From Gigaspora margarita (Eukaryota > Glomeromycota > Glomeromycetes > Diversisporales > Gigasporaceae), in assembly GCA_009809945.1 (NCBI GenBank), contig WTPW01000148.1:114574-178573 (forward strand): a stretch of DNA of 64,000 nucleotides, written 5' to 3'. Of this stretch, positions 22,823 through 33,631 are shown piece by piece (the stretch's first letter is position 1; each line of letters starts with the position of its first letter). Made by a program: the position numbers and the translations under genes. The notes under the pieces are model-generated. The model was not told the DNA's origin and did not search any database. It worked only from the letters and a program-made list of their open reading frames with translations.

Positions 22823-23030
22823 AGCATTATCAAAAAAGGGTGTGAAAATATCAATTTCTATTCATTTATTTATTATTAATTATTTTTTATTAATATTCAT
22901 TAATATTTAAAAAAAGATTTCTTTATTATTTTGAATTAATATTTATAATAAAATAGATTAAATAATAAAATTACAATAATTCTATTCCTTCTAGAAAATT
23001 GATATTTTCACACTCTTTTTTGATAATGCT
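22823..23030. mobile_element. 208-bp MITE with ~34-bp TIRs
   Basis: AGCATTATCAAAAAAGGGTG is inverted at the right as CACTCTTTTTTGATAATGCT, and the match continues into GAAAATATCAATTT. The interior is almost pure A/T. A half copy of one end lies at 24716-24780. Confidence 0.65.
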
Positions 23031-23185
23031 ATACCCATATAGATCATTAATTTTTATAATTTTTTATACAATTGATCAAAGATATATTGGCACTTACCTA
23101 ATCAAATTTGTTCAACTTTTTTTATTTTAATTATAGAAAGCTGTAGAATTCAAAGAAACAAGTTGATTAAATTTGGTTAGAGAAG

Positions 23186-23320
23186 TGACAAAAATCAGGT
23201 GATTTTTTAGGAGAAAGGGGTAAAAAATGCTAAAATTATATATAAAAACTTGACCAAATCTATATTAAGAAGAAGAAAGAGGGAGTAGGCCTCTATAAAA
23301 ATAATCAGGTGATTAATAAC
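23186..23320 (-). repeat. Dispersed ~135-bp repeat, copy 1
   Basis: Contains AAATCAGGTGATTTTTTAGG and GAGGGAGTAGGCCTC. Two more copies lie in the opposite orientation at 52508-52640 and 55790-55925, each with the AATCACCTGATTTTT and GGCCTACCCCCT words. Probably a short MITE. Confidence 0.6.
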
Positions 23321-24104
23321 ATGGCCTTTAGATAAGTGCCAAGATATATTTGATCAAATTTGATAAAATTCTAAACAACTACCAAATATAAGCTGTACCA
23401 AAAATTATTTTTAAAGTTTGGGCAAAAATATCTTGGCACCCACCTTGTCAAATTCAATCAACTTTTTTTTATTTTAATTGTAAAAGCTGTAGATTTTAAA
23501 GAAAAAAGTTGATTAAATTTGGTCAGGTAGGTTTCAAGATATCTTTGATCAAAGATTTTGTAAAATCCTAAATATTTATTAAATATAAGCTATGCCAAAT
23601 TGTTTACAAACTTTGATTAATAATATCTTGGAACCTATCTGACCAAATTTGATCAACTTTTTTTTTATTTTAATTGTAAAAAGTAGAATTCAAAGAAAAA
23701 AGTTGTTCAAATGTGGCCAAATGGGTGCCAAGATATCTTTAATCAAAGTTTGTAAAATTCTAAACATCTATCAAACATGTATATTAAGCTATACCAAAAA
23801 TTGTTTACAAACTTTGATTGAAAATATCTTGGCACCTATGACCAAATCCAATCAACTTATTTTTATTTTAATTGTAAAAAGCTATATAATTCAAAGAAAA
23901 AAGTTGATTAGCTTTGGTCAGGTAAGCTCCAAGATATTCTTAATCAAAGATTTTGTATAATTCTAAATGTTTATCAAATATAAGCAGTACCAAAAATTGT
24001 TTACAAACTTTGATCAATGATATCTTGGCACCCACTTGACCAAATTCAATCAACTTTTTTTATTTTAATTGTAAAAACATATAGAATTCAAAGAAAAAAG
24101 GATA

Positions 24105-24429
24105 CTGTATTTATCTAAAAATAAGCTACCCTTTTTGGCCAAAAAGTTACACAAAAAATGTGGGAGTAGCTAATTTTCGAATTGTTAAATTTTTTGAAAA
24201 ATTGAAAAACGTACTAATAAAAGTTGTTTGAATGCTATGAAATATTTACTATAGGTGTATTTCGTTATTCTGAACAACTTTACTTAATCACACTTTTGAA
24301 ATTTACTTAGTAAATAAAAATGTTTTATATGTAGCAACTGTTAACGATTTCTTTAAAAATTTTTAAAAATTTTTCTGAAAATCTGGGGCTAGCTTCTTTT
24401 GGAGGTAGCTTATTTTCGAAAACCTACAG
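24105..24429. mobile_element. 325-bp TA-flanked MITE, pogo-like ends
   Basis: CTGTATTTATCTAAAAATAA at the left matches the complement of TTATTTTCGAAAACCTACAG at the right. Both continue into GCTACC, and TA flanks each end (24103-24104, 24430-24431). AAAATAAGC is shared with the pogo-like element 37134-38182. It interrupts a unit of the satellite. Confidence 0.7.
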
Positions 24430-24785
24430 TATTCAAATTTGATTAGGTGTGTTTCAAAATATCTTTGATCAAAGATTTTGTAAAATTCTAAATCTATCAA
24501 ATATATATATAAGCTGTGCCAAAAATTGTTTACAAACTTTGATCAAAATATCTTGGCATCCATCTAACCAAATTTGATCAACTTTTTTTTTATTTTAATT
24601 ATAAAAGTTATAGAATTTAAGAAAAAAAAAAGTGATTGAATTTGGTTAAATTGGTTTCAATTTATCTTTGACCAAAGTTAAAAATTTTTTAAAAATTAAA
24701 TGATCTACATAGGTGTGGTATTATCAAAATAGATGTGAAAATAACAATTCCCTAATTCTATTCCATCAGCAAATTTATAATAGCA

Positions 24786-26774
24786 TAATCTTACGTAAGA
24801 TCTTATGAACCGTAATATAAGCAAAATATTTCATAATATATAACAAAATATTTTGAAATATCAAAATTTTGGTATATTTCGTAAAAAAATTTGAAAATTA
24901 TAATGAAATATTTCGATCCTCTTTAAACCAAGCTAGGATCAGTAGATCAGGGTAACCTGGATCACGCATTGGACTAATTATTTGAAATAGTTCGAATTCT
25001 GTACTATGAGATCAGATTTGCATTTTTGTTTTCATTTTGTTTTTTTGTTTTTATTTTATTTTTATTGTTTTCATTTTATTTATTTTTTATTTTATTTTTA
25101 TTTTGGCACTTTACAAGAACACCTTTGCAAGAAAACAAACAACTTTTTGAAACCTTGTACAAACCAACCCAATCTGTAATCTGGATTGCATTGGACTAAT
25201 TATTTGAAATTGTTTGATAAAGTTTAAATTCTGTACTACAAGATCAGATTAGATCTTTTGTTTATAATTAGATCTTCTATTTTGTTTTTTTTTTGCATTT
25301 TGCTTTCGTTTCATTTTTGTTTTTATTTCATTTTTTTTGTTTTTATTTTGTTTTTTTTTATTTTTTTTTTATTTATTTATTTTTTATTTTATTTTTATTT
25401 CAGCACTTTACAAGAACACCTTTGCAAGAAGACAAAAACTTTTCGAAACCTTGCGCAAGCCAACCCAAATATCTGACACTTTGCAAGAATACAACTATTT
25501 CTCCAGCATTTCCAAAAATGCTTCTTTAAAGAAATAAAGGTTTATTAAGACTTTATTTATTTTTTTGTTTGACATATATTGTTTTTGTTTTTTTTTTTAA
25601 TTTGTTTTATTAATTTATTTTATTTCAGCACTTTGGAAGAAAAGAACCCTTACTTCCTAGCACTTTGCAAGAAAACCAACTCAGACTTTTTTGGCACTTT
25701 GTGACTTTTTTGGCATTTTGCAAGAACGTAACCTAGCTTTTGCAATTTCTGAATGTGCAAGAACATGACTCTTACTTCAGAAAAATAAAGATTTGGGGCT
25801 TTGTTTATTATTTTTTTTATTAGTTTGCTTACATTTTTTTGTTTTTTTTTGGTTTGTTTTTTTTTTTACTTATTTTTTTAATTTTAATTTATTTTATTTA
25901 TTTTTGACTTCTTCGATACTTTGCAACTTTTCTGGCACTTTACAACAAAACTAGCCTAACTTCTCTAGCACTTTGCAAGAACAAACTAGATTTCTCTGAC
26001 AATTTGCAAGAACATCAACACTTATGAGAAATGGTTTTTTTATTTTTTTTCACTTTACTATTTTTAGGAATTATTTAGAAAATTAAAGTGAAATGAAGAT
26101 TATAGACAAAACAAAAAAAATAGCAAAAGTAAAGATGATAGAAAACAAAGAAGCAAAGATTAGGAATTATTTAGAAAAAAAGAGCTAAGTGAAGGTTATA
26201 GCCAAAACAAAAGAAATAGCAAAAGCGAAGACGATAGAAACAAAGAAGTGAAGATAATAGCTAACTGTAGGGTGTGAGCGAAAATATGTGTGTAGGGCTA
26301 GTTATTTGTATAATATTAGAATTAGATGTGACAAAGTGCGAAAGTAGTTTAAAATATTTGTAATAATTTAAAAATAATACTGTAATATTAATAAAAAATA
26401 TATATTAATAAATATAAAATATAATATATAATAATAATAAAAAAATATAAAATTTTATGTGAAACCTTGTGAATTATTATAAAAACCTATAAAAAAATAT
26501 GATTATATGAATTTGTATATCGTTTATTTATTTTTTAAAAATTTTAAAAATTTGCAAAACAATGCGAAAACATCACACAATATGCAAATTATTGCCTGCT
26601 GCGACCCTTGAAGGGGGAGGTGATTTGCATTTTTTTATTTGGTCTATTTCGCAATATTGCGCTATAAATTCCATAATATAACCGTAATATAACATAATAT
26701 ATAATGTAATAAAAAATCGTATCAAACATAAGATATTCGTTATAATACGGGCTGTAATATCTTACATAAGATTA
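24786..26774. mobile_element. ~2-kb TIR element with internal tandem repeats
   Basis: TAATCTTACGTAAGAT at the left is inverted at the right as ATCTTACATAAGATTA. Both ends continue into ATAATATAAC/GTAATATA-rich DNA. The middle (24940-26020) is built from repeats rather than genes. No transposase frame is present. Confidence 0.5.
24940..26020. repeat. T-rich tracts alternating with CACTTTGCAAGAA units
   Basis: GCACTTTGCAAGAAC-like units occur at least ten times (about 25107, 25405, 25477, 25628, 25659, 25695, 25713, 25938, 25969, 26002), separated by TTTTATTTTTATT tracts. A ~230-bp unit beginning GCATTGGACTAATTATTTGA is duplicated at about 24967 and 25188. The Phe-rich open frames at 25258-25537 are artefacts of the T tracts. 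Confidence 0.65.
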
Positions 26775-27840
26775 CGTATATATAATTCGCTAATGTCCAA
26801 AATTTTTTTAATTAATAAAAATTTTGAATTAATATTTATAAAAACAATCTCTTCTCAAATAACAAATTTGTAGAAACTTCTTCTACTACAAATTTTAAAG
26901 ACTTAATTAATAATAATAATATTGATAATAATATTTCATTCCAATTATTACTCAGATATTCAACTAATATTTTATTTCAAGCATTACTTGAATATTCAAC
27001 AAGTATTAAACTATTAAAGAATTATTTAATAAAATCATTTCTAAATTTGATCAACTTAGTTCTTTAAAATACAAAATAGATGAAAAGAGATTAAAATGCT
27101 ATACAATAATTTATATCTTGATAAATTATATTGAATTTTTTTTATAATTTAAAAATTTATTTAATCCAAATATGTAAATTATTTTTACTAGATATTAATT
27201 AATTCTACAAAATTATATTTACTAAATTATAAATTAATTCTACAAAATCATGTTTACTAGAATTACAAATTATTCTAAAGTTATTAAAGCTATGAACTAA
27301 TTAAATCAAAATTATTTACCAAAGTTACAAATTAATTCTATTAATATTTTCTAGAATTATGAATTAATTCTATTCTAATTATTTTTACTAAAGTACAGGA
27401 TAGTATAAAGCATCTACTCTATATATATAAGGTGCCAATTTATGATCAATTATAATTGGCTAATTTTTTATAATTAATTCTAATTGGTTAATTAAATTTA
27501 TATCTTTTATATATATATGTATTTTTTTTTTGGTGTTAAGTTGAGGTTTGTCTCTGTCTTTATTAATAATTTGAGAATAAAACCTCTAGGGGTTCTATGA
27601 ATTACAAATTATATTTCAAGAATCAAGACTCAAACTGTAAATAGTAATACTACTTAGCTAATCTTTAACCTAAACCTACTAGAGTAGTTAAAACTTACCT
27701 AGATTTGAATATATAAAATAGAGTTTCTAGGTGTACTAAAATTGATCCATGTATAACCAAATTTCAATTTTACTGATTGTGAGTCCAACAGGAGGACACC
27801 TGTTGTCAATATCATTGTATTGTTGATCAGACATGCCACA
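26775..27840. other. CpG-poor AT-rich DNA
   Basis: AATTA/TTCTA-rich sequence (27180-27400) with many short similar words, plus microsatellite-like (TA)n near 27510. No gene. Confidence 0.4.
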
Positions 27841-27980
27841 GGTACAACTATAAGTATAGGAAGTATAGGTATAGGGTAATTAAGTACTTGCAGAATAGTA
27901 TATAGTATATGGTACAACTATAAGTATAGAAAGTATGGGTATAGGGTAATTAAGTACTTGCAAAATAGTATATAGTATGT
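27841..27980 (+). repeat. 70-bp tandem duplication
   Basis: GGTACAACTATAAGTATAGG begins the first unit (27841-27910). The second (27911-27980) differs at about four positions, mostly A/G. Confidence 0.85.
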
Positions 27981-28783
27981 TGTAGTTGAATATTATTAAT
28001 TTTTTTTCAGTCTGCTAATTTGGTACAATAAGGTTTCCATAATTGATTATATATATTTTGTAATATTTTGGATAGTGAGTTTTGCTAAATCTTATCACAA
28101 TAATCATCACTACTCATATGTTCAACCAATTAGATCGTAGGATCTTGTAAACCAAAACAAAAACAAAAAATAACAAAACTAAGAAAAAATATTTGACAAC
28201 AAAATATTTTACTATGAAAACTTATTTTTGGGTACTAAATAAAAGTTTTTTAGTGCAAAATTTTATACATAATATGCCTTTCTAACCCTAATTCTAATCC
28301 TAACTCTAACTCTAATCTTAGTTTTTTAAAAAGTTTATTATAGAGTAGTGATAATCACTGCTAGTGAGATTAGTAAAATTTTTGGATAGTAAAGTAATAG
28401 TAAATTGTGTTGCAATTTTGTTAAAAGTATTAGTTTAAGTAATAGTATTAATGATTGGTATAGGGATAAAATCTTGTAATATTGAATAAATTGATAAAAA
28501 GATAGAAGTTAGTAGTTTGGTAAAAGAGAAACAATAATAAGTTATAATTGGTATATAAAATAGCATGATAAAAATCTGGATCTACCATTTTTATATTGTA
28601 TATACCAGTATTTTAAAATTTGGCCAGTGCAACAAACAGTGCATGATCCAGAATTTTTTGAAGTAACTGGTGCATGCATTTATGTGCCCCCAATGATCTG
28701 ATGATCATTTTCTACTAATGCAGGATTTTTTTCTGAACTGGTATTTATTTATATAACAGGTGCAAGTACCGGTAAATTAAGAT
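27981..28783. other. CpG-poor DNA, nothing recognised
   Basis: No gene or delimited element seen. Confidence 0.35.
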
Positions 28784-29574
28784 TAGGGTTCCGCAATTTG
28801 ATTTGTTCTTCAAATATTTGAATCAAATATTTGCTCAAATTCAAATTCAAATTTGACTATATTTGATTTGATCAAATTCAAATCTGGCCAAATTTGATTT
28901 GATTTGACAAATATTTGATTTGATTTGAAAATTACTATTAAAAATTCAAATTCAAATCAAATTCAAATTCAAATATTTGAATCAAATCAAATTCAAATCA
29001 GAGTCAATTTGATTTGATCAAATTCAAATTGACCTTATATTTGATTTGATTTGAATTTGAGGAACTCTAGAAATTTGGTAGTATTTTGACTCTTTAATTA
29101 TTTCTTTTTTAAGAAATAGTAATTTGGTTAGTATAATCAAGCTTAAATCAAGAATTAAACAATTACACACATATAGTATATACCTGATTTTTTGTGAAAA
29201 GAAAAGGCTATTTAGACTTTCAAATATATTAGTTATAATATACTCAAAAGTCTGAAATACCTTTTTTCTTGGTAGCAATCTTACTTGTTTTTTGAATTAG
29301 CTTATATACTTTAGATCCACTAGAAATAAACTTGTAAGAAATAAAATCAACTGAAGTTTAGCTTACTTGCTTAAAAAAGCTATAAATTCAAGTATTTTAA
29401 GTCTTATTTTCTATATATTTATGTGACTATGTATATATTAAATATAATATACTCTGGGTTGGGCATTTAAGTTATGGTTTTCAGTAGGTGAATAGGTNCA
29501 AATTATGGTCAATTTGATTTGATCAAATTCAAATTGACCCAATATTTGATTTGATTTGAATTTGAGGAACCCTA
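28784..29574. mobile_element. hAT-type element (TTTGATTTGA family) with partial end duplication
   Basis: The left end is TAGGGTTCCGCAATTTGATT and the far right end is TTTGAGGAACCCTA (to 29574). Their flanks ATTAAGAT (28776-28783) and ATTAAAAT (29575-29582) agree at 7 of 8. A second right-type end, GAGGAACTCTA, lies inside at 29059-29069 and repeats ~75 bases, so the element contains a duplicated right end plus ~430 bp of other sequence. The ends consist of TTTGATTTGA/TCAAATCAAA repeats. An N at 29498 marks an unresolved base near the second end. Confidence 0.6.
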
Positions 29575-29604
29575 ATTAAAATTTCTATTTTAAGCACTGG
29601 TTAT

Positions 29605-29890
29605 TAGGGTTTCTCAAATTCAAATCAAATCAAATATTGGATCAATTTGAATTTGATCAAATCAAATTGACCCTGATTTGAATTTGATTTGATTCAAATA
29701 TTTGGATTTGAATTTGATTTGAATTTGAATTTTCAATAGTAATTTTCAAATCAGATCAAATATTTGTCAAATCAAATCAAATTTGACCAGATTTGAATTT
29801 GATCAAATCAAATATAGTCAAATTTGAATTTGAATTTGATCAAATATTTGATTCAAATATTTGAAGATCAAATTAAATTGTGGAACCCTA
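29605..29890. mobile_element. 286-bp hAT-type MITE (TTTGATTTGA family)
   Basis: TAGGGTTTCTC at the left and GTGGAACCCTA at the right are inverted, with an exact 8-bp duplication CTGGTTAT (29597-29604 and 29891-29898). It is in opposite orientation to the element 28784-29574, 30 bp away, so the two can pair into a long hairpin. Confidence 0.85.
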
Positions 29891-30579
29891 CTGGTTATAA
29901 TATAGTACAGATAGTTCTATAACTAAGATATCTAATACTTGTTGTATAAAAGTATCTTTTATTGCTTGTTGAATAACAGAAAGCAATATATTGTTATTGG
30001 GGTAAATTAACTAATAGTGATTTTGTTGTATTTGTTACAGGTAATACAAGAGTTGTTATTAACTATAGTAGGGTAGAGGTAGTGTAAAATGTGCCAGAGT
30101 AGGTAAAATATTGAGAAGGTTTTTAATATAAAATATTTTGGAATTGCTTAATTGAAAGTTAGTATAGTTGTATGATCTTTTATAATTGTTGTTTAGAAAA
30201 AGCTATGTAGCATTCCAATCAATTTGGTGTAATATTGGTATGATATTTTCTATACAGTGTTGAGATAACCATATTGAGATTGTATGAGCATTACAAATAT
30301 TTTTAATTGTATTAAGTAGGTTGTTCTATATAGTATTGTTTATATTAGAGTGCAAATGAAGAATTGTAGATATTGTTGTAGTTAAATAAAAGAACAGGTG
30401 CTAATGAATGTTGTTGTGCTAAATTATTAGCTATATTATTGTATATATTATCACTATGTCTCTTACTTTGTGTAAGTGTAGTTGATATAAATAAGATTTG
30501 ATAAGATTAAGAATATGTGACAAATTGGCTAGTAGTTATAAGAAAAGATTTTGTAAGCAAATAGTGGTTTCAACTGCAA
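29891..30579. other. CpG-poor DNA, nothing recognised
   Basis: No convincing gene. It may be decayed upstream sequence of the retroelement that follows. Confidence 0.3.
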
Positions 30580-31764
30580 AAACATATGGCTGTTGTCTCA
30601 GGATATTAGCAAGGCCTATGATTCTGTAAACTTTACTCTCTTCCAACACTCCCTCTTATGCCTTTTACTACCTTCTAGCAGTGTTGTACGTTTTGGCTGT
30701 CCACAGCCTTTTTTGGCTTGTCCATGTCCAAAATTGTCCAAACGTCCAAGATTGTCCAAAGCTTGTCCAGGCTTTAATAATTAATAAATCTATCTAAAAA
30801 ATATATAACTATATATTTTTTTAGGTGCTAAACACATTCCAGTTAAAATTAAAATAGATTATTATAATAAAATTTTAAGTAATTTACTTTATTTAATTGT
30901 CCACAATTGTCCAAAATTGTCCAAATCATTGTCCAAAGCTGTCCCATAACAACACTGCCTTCTAGCATCATCAATATACTTATTAATGTATTTAAAAGCA
31001 GACAAAATACAGTTTTTACTAATTTGGGTCTCACCCTACCTTATCAATACAGAATGGCATTGACCAGGGTAAGACTATTACACCCCTTCTATGGCAAATC
31101 TATTATGATCCACTTATATCCTATATTTACTCTAACTCACCAGGATATACAATTGAAACAACATGGATTACAAACCTTAAAAACAATACAACTGATAAAA
31201 CCAAAGCCAAATGTTCTGTACTAGCATACATGGATGATAACTATGGATTGCATTATCCCAAGCAAAGCTTGCTAACATACTATTTATTGCAGAATCCTTT
31301 TATACTATGGCTAATATACAAGTTAACCCATCCAAATCCATACTTACAACCAATTGCAAAAAAGCACCAATTATAACCCTATCATATACAACAACCAAAC
31401 TCTCCCATTATGGCTAGCAGGCCAACCTTTCAAGTTCCTTGAATATCAGTTTATACTCAATAACAAACAAATCAAACAAACGCAACTTATAATTGCAAAA
31501 TCCTCACAACTTATTAATATTGCCAAAACAAAACATATTACTGATACTCAAGCATGATACATTATCAATACCGTTATTATTTCAACTAGTAAATACTGGC
31601 TACAAAATATTGTAGTTAGTAGATCAGTTTGCAACAAAATTCTTACTCAATATATAGGGTTAATCAAACATAAAGCCAAACTCAGCCGTACTATTCCTAT
31701 TAGCACTCTAATTCATCCCCAGTTATATAATGAAATTTTTATCCAATCAAAAAATAAAATTTAA
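30580..31764 (+). pseudogene. Non-LTR retrotransposon reverse transcriptase, decayed
   Basis: Reverse-transcriptase landmarks appear in order. First comes SQDISKAYDSVNFTLFQHSL (motif A, D-x-x-K-A-Y-D). After the inserted MITE there is GIDQGKTITPLLWQIYYDPL (motif B), then CSVLAYMDDN at 31218-31241 (motif C, YMDD). A tail then ends LIHPQLYNEIFIQSKNKI at a TAA near 31764. The frame changes once between the post-insert segment and motif B, and several in-frame stops follow motif C. The 5' portion (endonuclease, start) was not found. The product would copy element RNA for target-primed insertion; this copy cannot. The hAT MITE 30679-30957 split it later. Confidence 0.75.
30679..30957. mobile_element. 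279-bp hAT MITE (TTGTCCA family), copy 2
   Basis: CAGTGTTGTA and TAACAACACTG ends, with an exact 8-bp duplication CCTTCTAG at 30671-30678 and 30958-30965. Removing it joins the reverse-transcriptase frame across the site. It has the same length as the copy at 21014-21292. Confidence 0.9.
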
Positions 31765-32375
31765 TTAATATTAGGGTTAGGATTAAGGCCTAGAATGAAG
31801 CAGAATTAGTTGATACCAAACTTTTACAAGAAGTATTTTTTATTAGAACTCCAAAGATAGTTTTATATACAAAATTTTCTGAGTTTACTAAAACACACTA
31901 TTGGTACCAGCACCACAATGATTTTTCACCAATCACATTTTTTAAATGCAGTGTAATATAAAGATCTTGTATAATATAAATTATTTGCTATTTTGCTATT
32001 TTTTTAAAAATACCTTCTAACACAAAATTTCATCTATAAAACTATCTTTTTTTTTTAAAAAAAATTCTTTGTAAAATTTCACTATATACTATGCCTCACC
32101 CTAACCCCTAACTATTAACTCTCAATTTTTGATTATTTTTTTGATTATTTTTTTTATATTGATCTTCACATTACACCACATACTAGTGTTGAACACTAGT
32201 GGTGCGTTTTAGTAAACTTGAAATTTTCAATTAATAGAAGGGTGCAAGGTATTGCAGGTGCAATAAATTATAAAACCCAAGTTTTATATATGCTAATATT
32301 GGAAATTTTTGCTTTTTTTATAAAATATTTTTTTACTAAAACAGTCTATCTTTATAACTTAGAAAAAGTTTTCAA
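31765..32375. other. CpG-poor DNA with repeat-like segments
   Basis: Words such as ATTAGGGTTAGGATTA and AGTTTTATATACAAAATTTT recur here and near 33760-34330, suggesting decayed copies of a shared element. No gene. Confidence 0.35.
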
Positions 32376-33330
32376 AATATGGCGATTTAGAGAAGTTAGT
32401 AAGTTGTCACCCCCAAGTAGCAGATCTAGAGTTCAAATTCCACTGCCGACACTTTGAAAAATAGACCTGTGTTCTGGTAACTGTTTTTCATCGATCAGTT
32501 GGGTACATCATCTGTAGTCCTTGGTACACTATCTTGATTGGGAGCTCCCAAGCACACAAAATCTAAGGAACTAGAAAAATAGAAACCCATTTGGCAAGTC
32601 CTGAGTAAAGGAGTAGCAAAGATATTTGGCAGTGCTACCAAAGCTGGAATATCAGAAACCAGAGCCAGAGAATCAGATGACAAGACTCTCGAGAAGGGGT
32701 TTGCCTATCTGGCCACTGGAGTCACATTGGAGGAAAAGGACCTATGTTTTAGCAGTAGGTACTAAGAGAAGAAACCTATATTGACTCTTCTGAGCTAACT
32801 GGTTTAGAAGTTTGTAAATCTGGTATAAGGACCAGTAGGATAGTAAGATGGGTACTGGGATTGGAGTGAACCTTGCAAAGGTGGAAGTAGGTAATGGTAG
32901 TAGTTTAGGTAACCCCTGGACTGCAAGTAGTCTGCCTCAGTAGATGTATAAGTTACCGAAGTGTAGGTGATACCTGTGTGAGACAGGAACTGCTCTACCA
33001 AGTATACTGTGAGGATAAAGTAGTCCTAAGGGCTTCCATAAGCATCTGGGACTGACCTTGACTACCTTATGTAATAGAGAACTGTATCAGTGATACAAGG
33101 AGGATTGGCAGGAGGAGCAGGAACTAGAGGGTTTAAATAGGTAACCTCCTAGTTGGGTTGCAGGTATGGCAACTAGTATAGAACCTTTGGGCGAACTACT
33201 TAAATTAAACAACCAAAAGTTGTACATATGGCTAGTTGTACTCTCATCTATGTAACAAATATCAGGGTACCCCTGAAGGCACCTGTGATCTGATTACTTG
33301 AATAAATACCTTTTCCTAGAGCAGAAACTT
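32376..33330 (+). mobile_element. Long tRNA-derived SINE-like retroposon, copy 2
   Basis: Alignable with copy 1 (284-1592) from the tRNA-like head through the GGCAACTAGTATAGAAC segment to an AATAAA-containing end near 33305. The B box here is GTTCAAATTCC (32431-32441), where copy 1 has the CpG form GTTCGAATCC. The 61-65 codon frames inside are not conserved between copies. Confidence 0.65.
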
Positions 33331-33475
33331 TGACACAAAAAAAAATTTTCAGAATAAAATATTTTTTTTTAAAAAAAATTTTCTGCAAAATCGTTCAATT
33401 TGATTGGTCAGAATCACAGGGTATGATATGTTGTGGGTGCAACATATTTATATTCTCTATTTATTTTATAGAGTC

Positions 33476-33631
33476 ATCTATGTGCCACCCAGAGTGGTAA
33501 ATAATTTACTGCCACCCTATTTAAAATAAATACTAAATTGACTAACTAACCCTACCTCTAAGGTGATATGTGTCATCAAATTACTATTTAATTTGAACAT
33601 GGTGGTTTGCCACCTTGGGTGGTACATAGAT
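33476..33631. mobile_element. 156-bp MITE
   Basis: ATCTATGTGCCACCCAGAGT at the left is inverted at the right as CTTGGGTGGTACATAGAT. No coding capacity. No target duplication beyond T/A-rich flanks. Confidence 0.65.

Larger units (their letters stand above)
22185..24690. repeat. Tandem satellite, ~200-bp units with internal dyads
   Basis: Units containing AAAGAAAAAAGTTGATTAAA, then GGTCAGGTGGGTGCCAAGAT, then ATCTTTGATCAAAG recur at about 23150, 23498, 23690, 23894, 24090 and 24610, a spacing near 200 bases. Each unit is itself a dyad: GATATCTTGGCACCCACCTG and its complement flank an AT-rich centre. Units from 22185 to about 22800 are more diverged and partly inverted. MITEs are inserted at 22823-23030, 23186-23320 and 24105-24429. 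The 110- and 103-codon frames within it are by-products of the repeat, not genes. Confidence 0.75.

Noticed and set aside
22364..23960. 110- and 103-codon frames in the satellite
   Set aside because: They are translations of tandem repeat units and change between units.
25258..25537. Three overlapping Phe-rich open frames in different frames
   Set aside because: They arise from TTTTTATTT tracts within a repeat; no start context, no sequence complexity.
30593..30784. 63-codon frame ending CPCPKLSKRPRLSKACPGFN
   Set aside because: It is a chimera of the reverse-transcriptase motif A and the inserted hAT MITE. The same tail occurs in the MITE copy at 21014.
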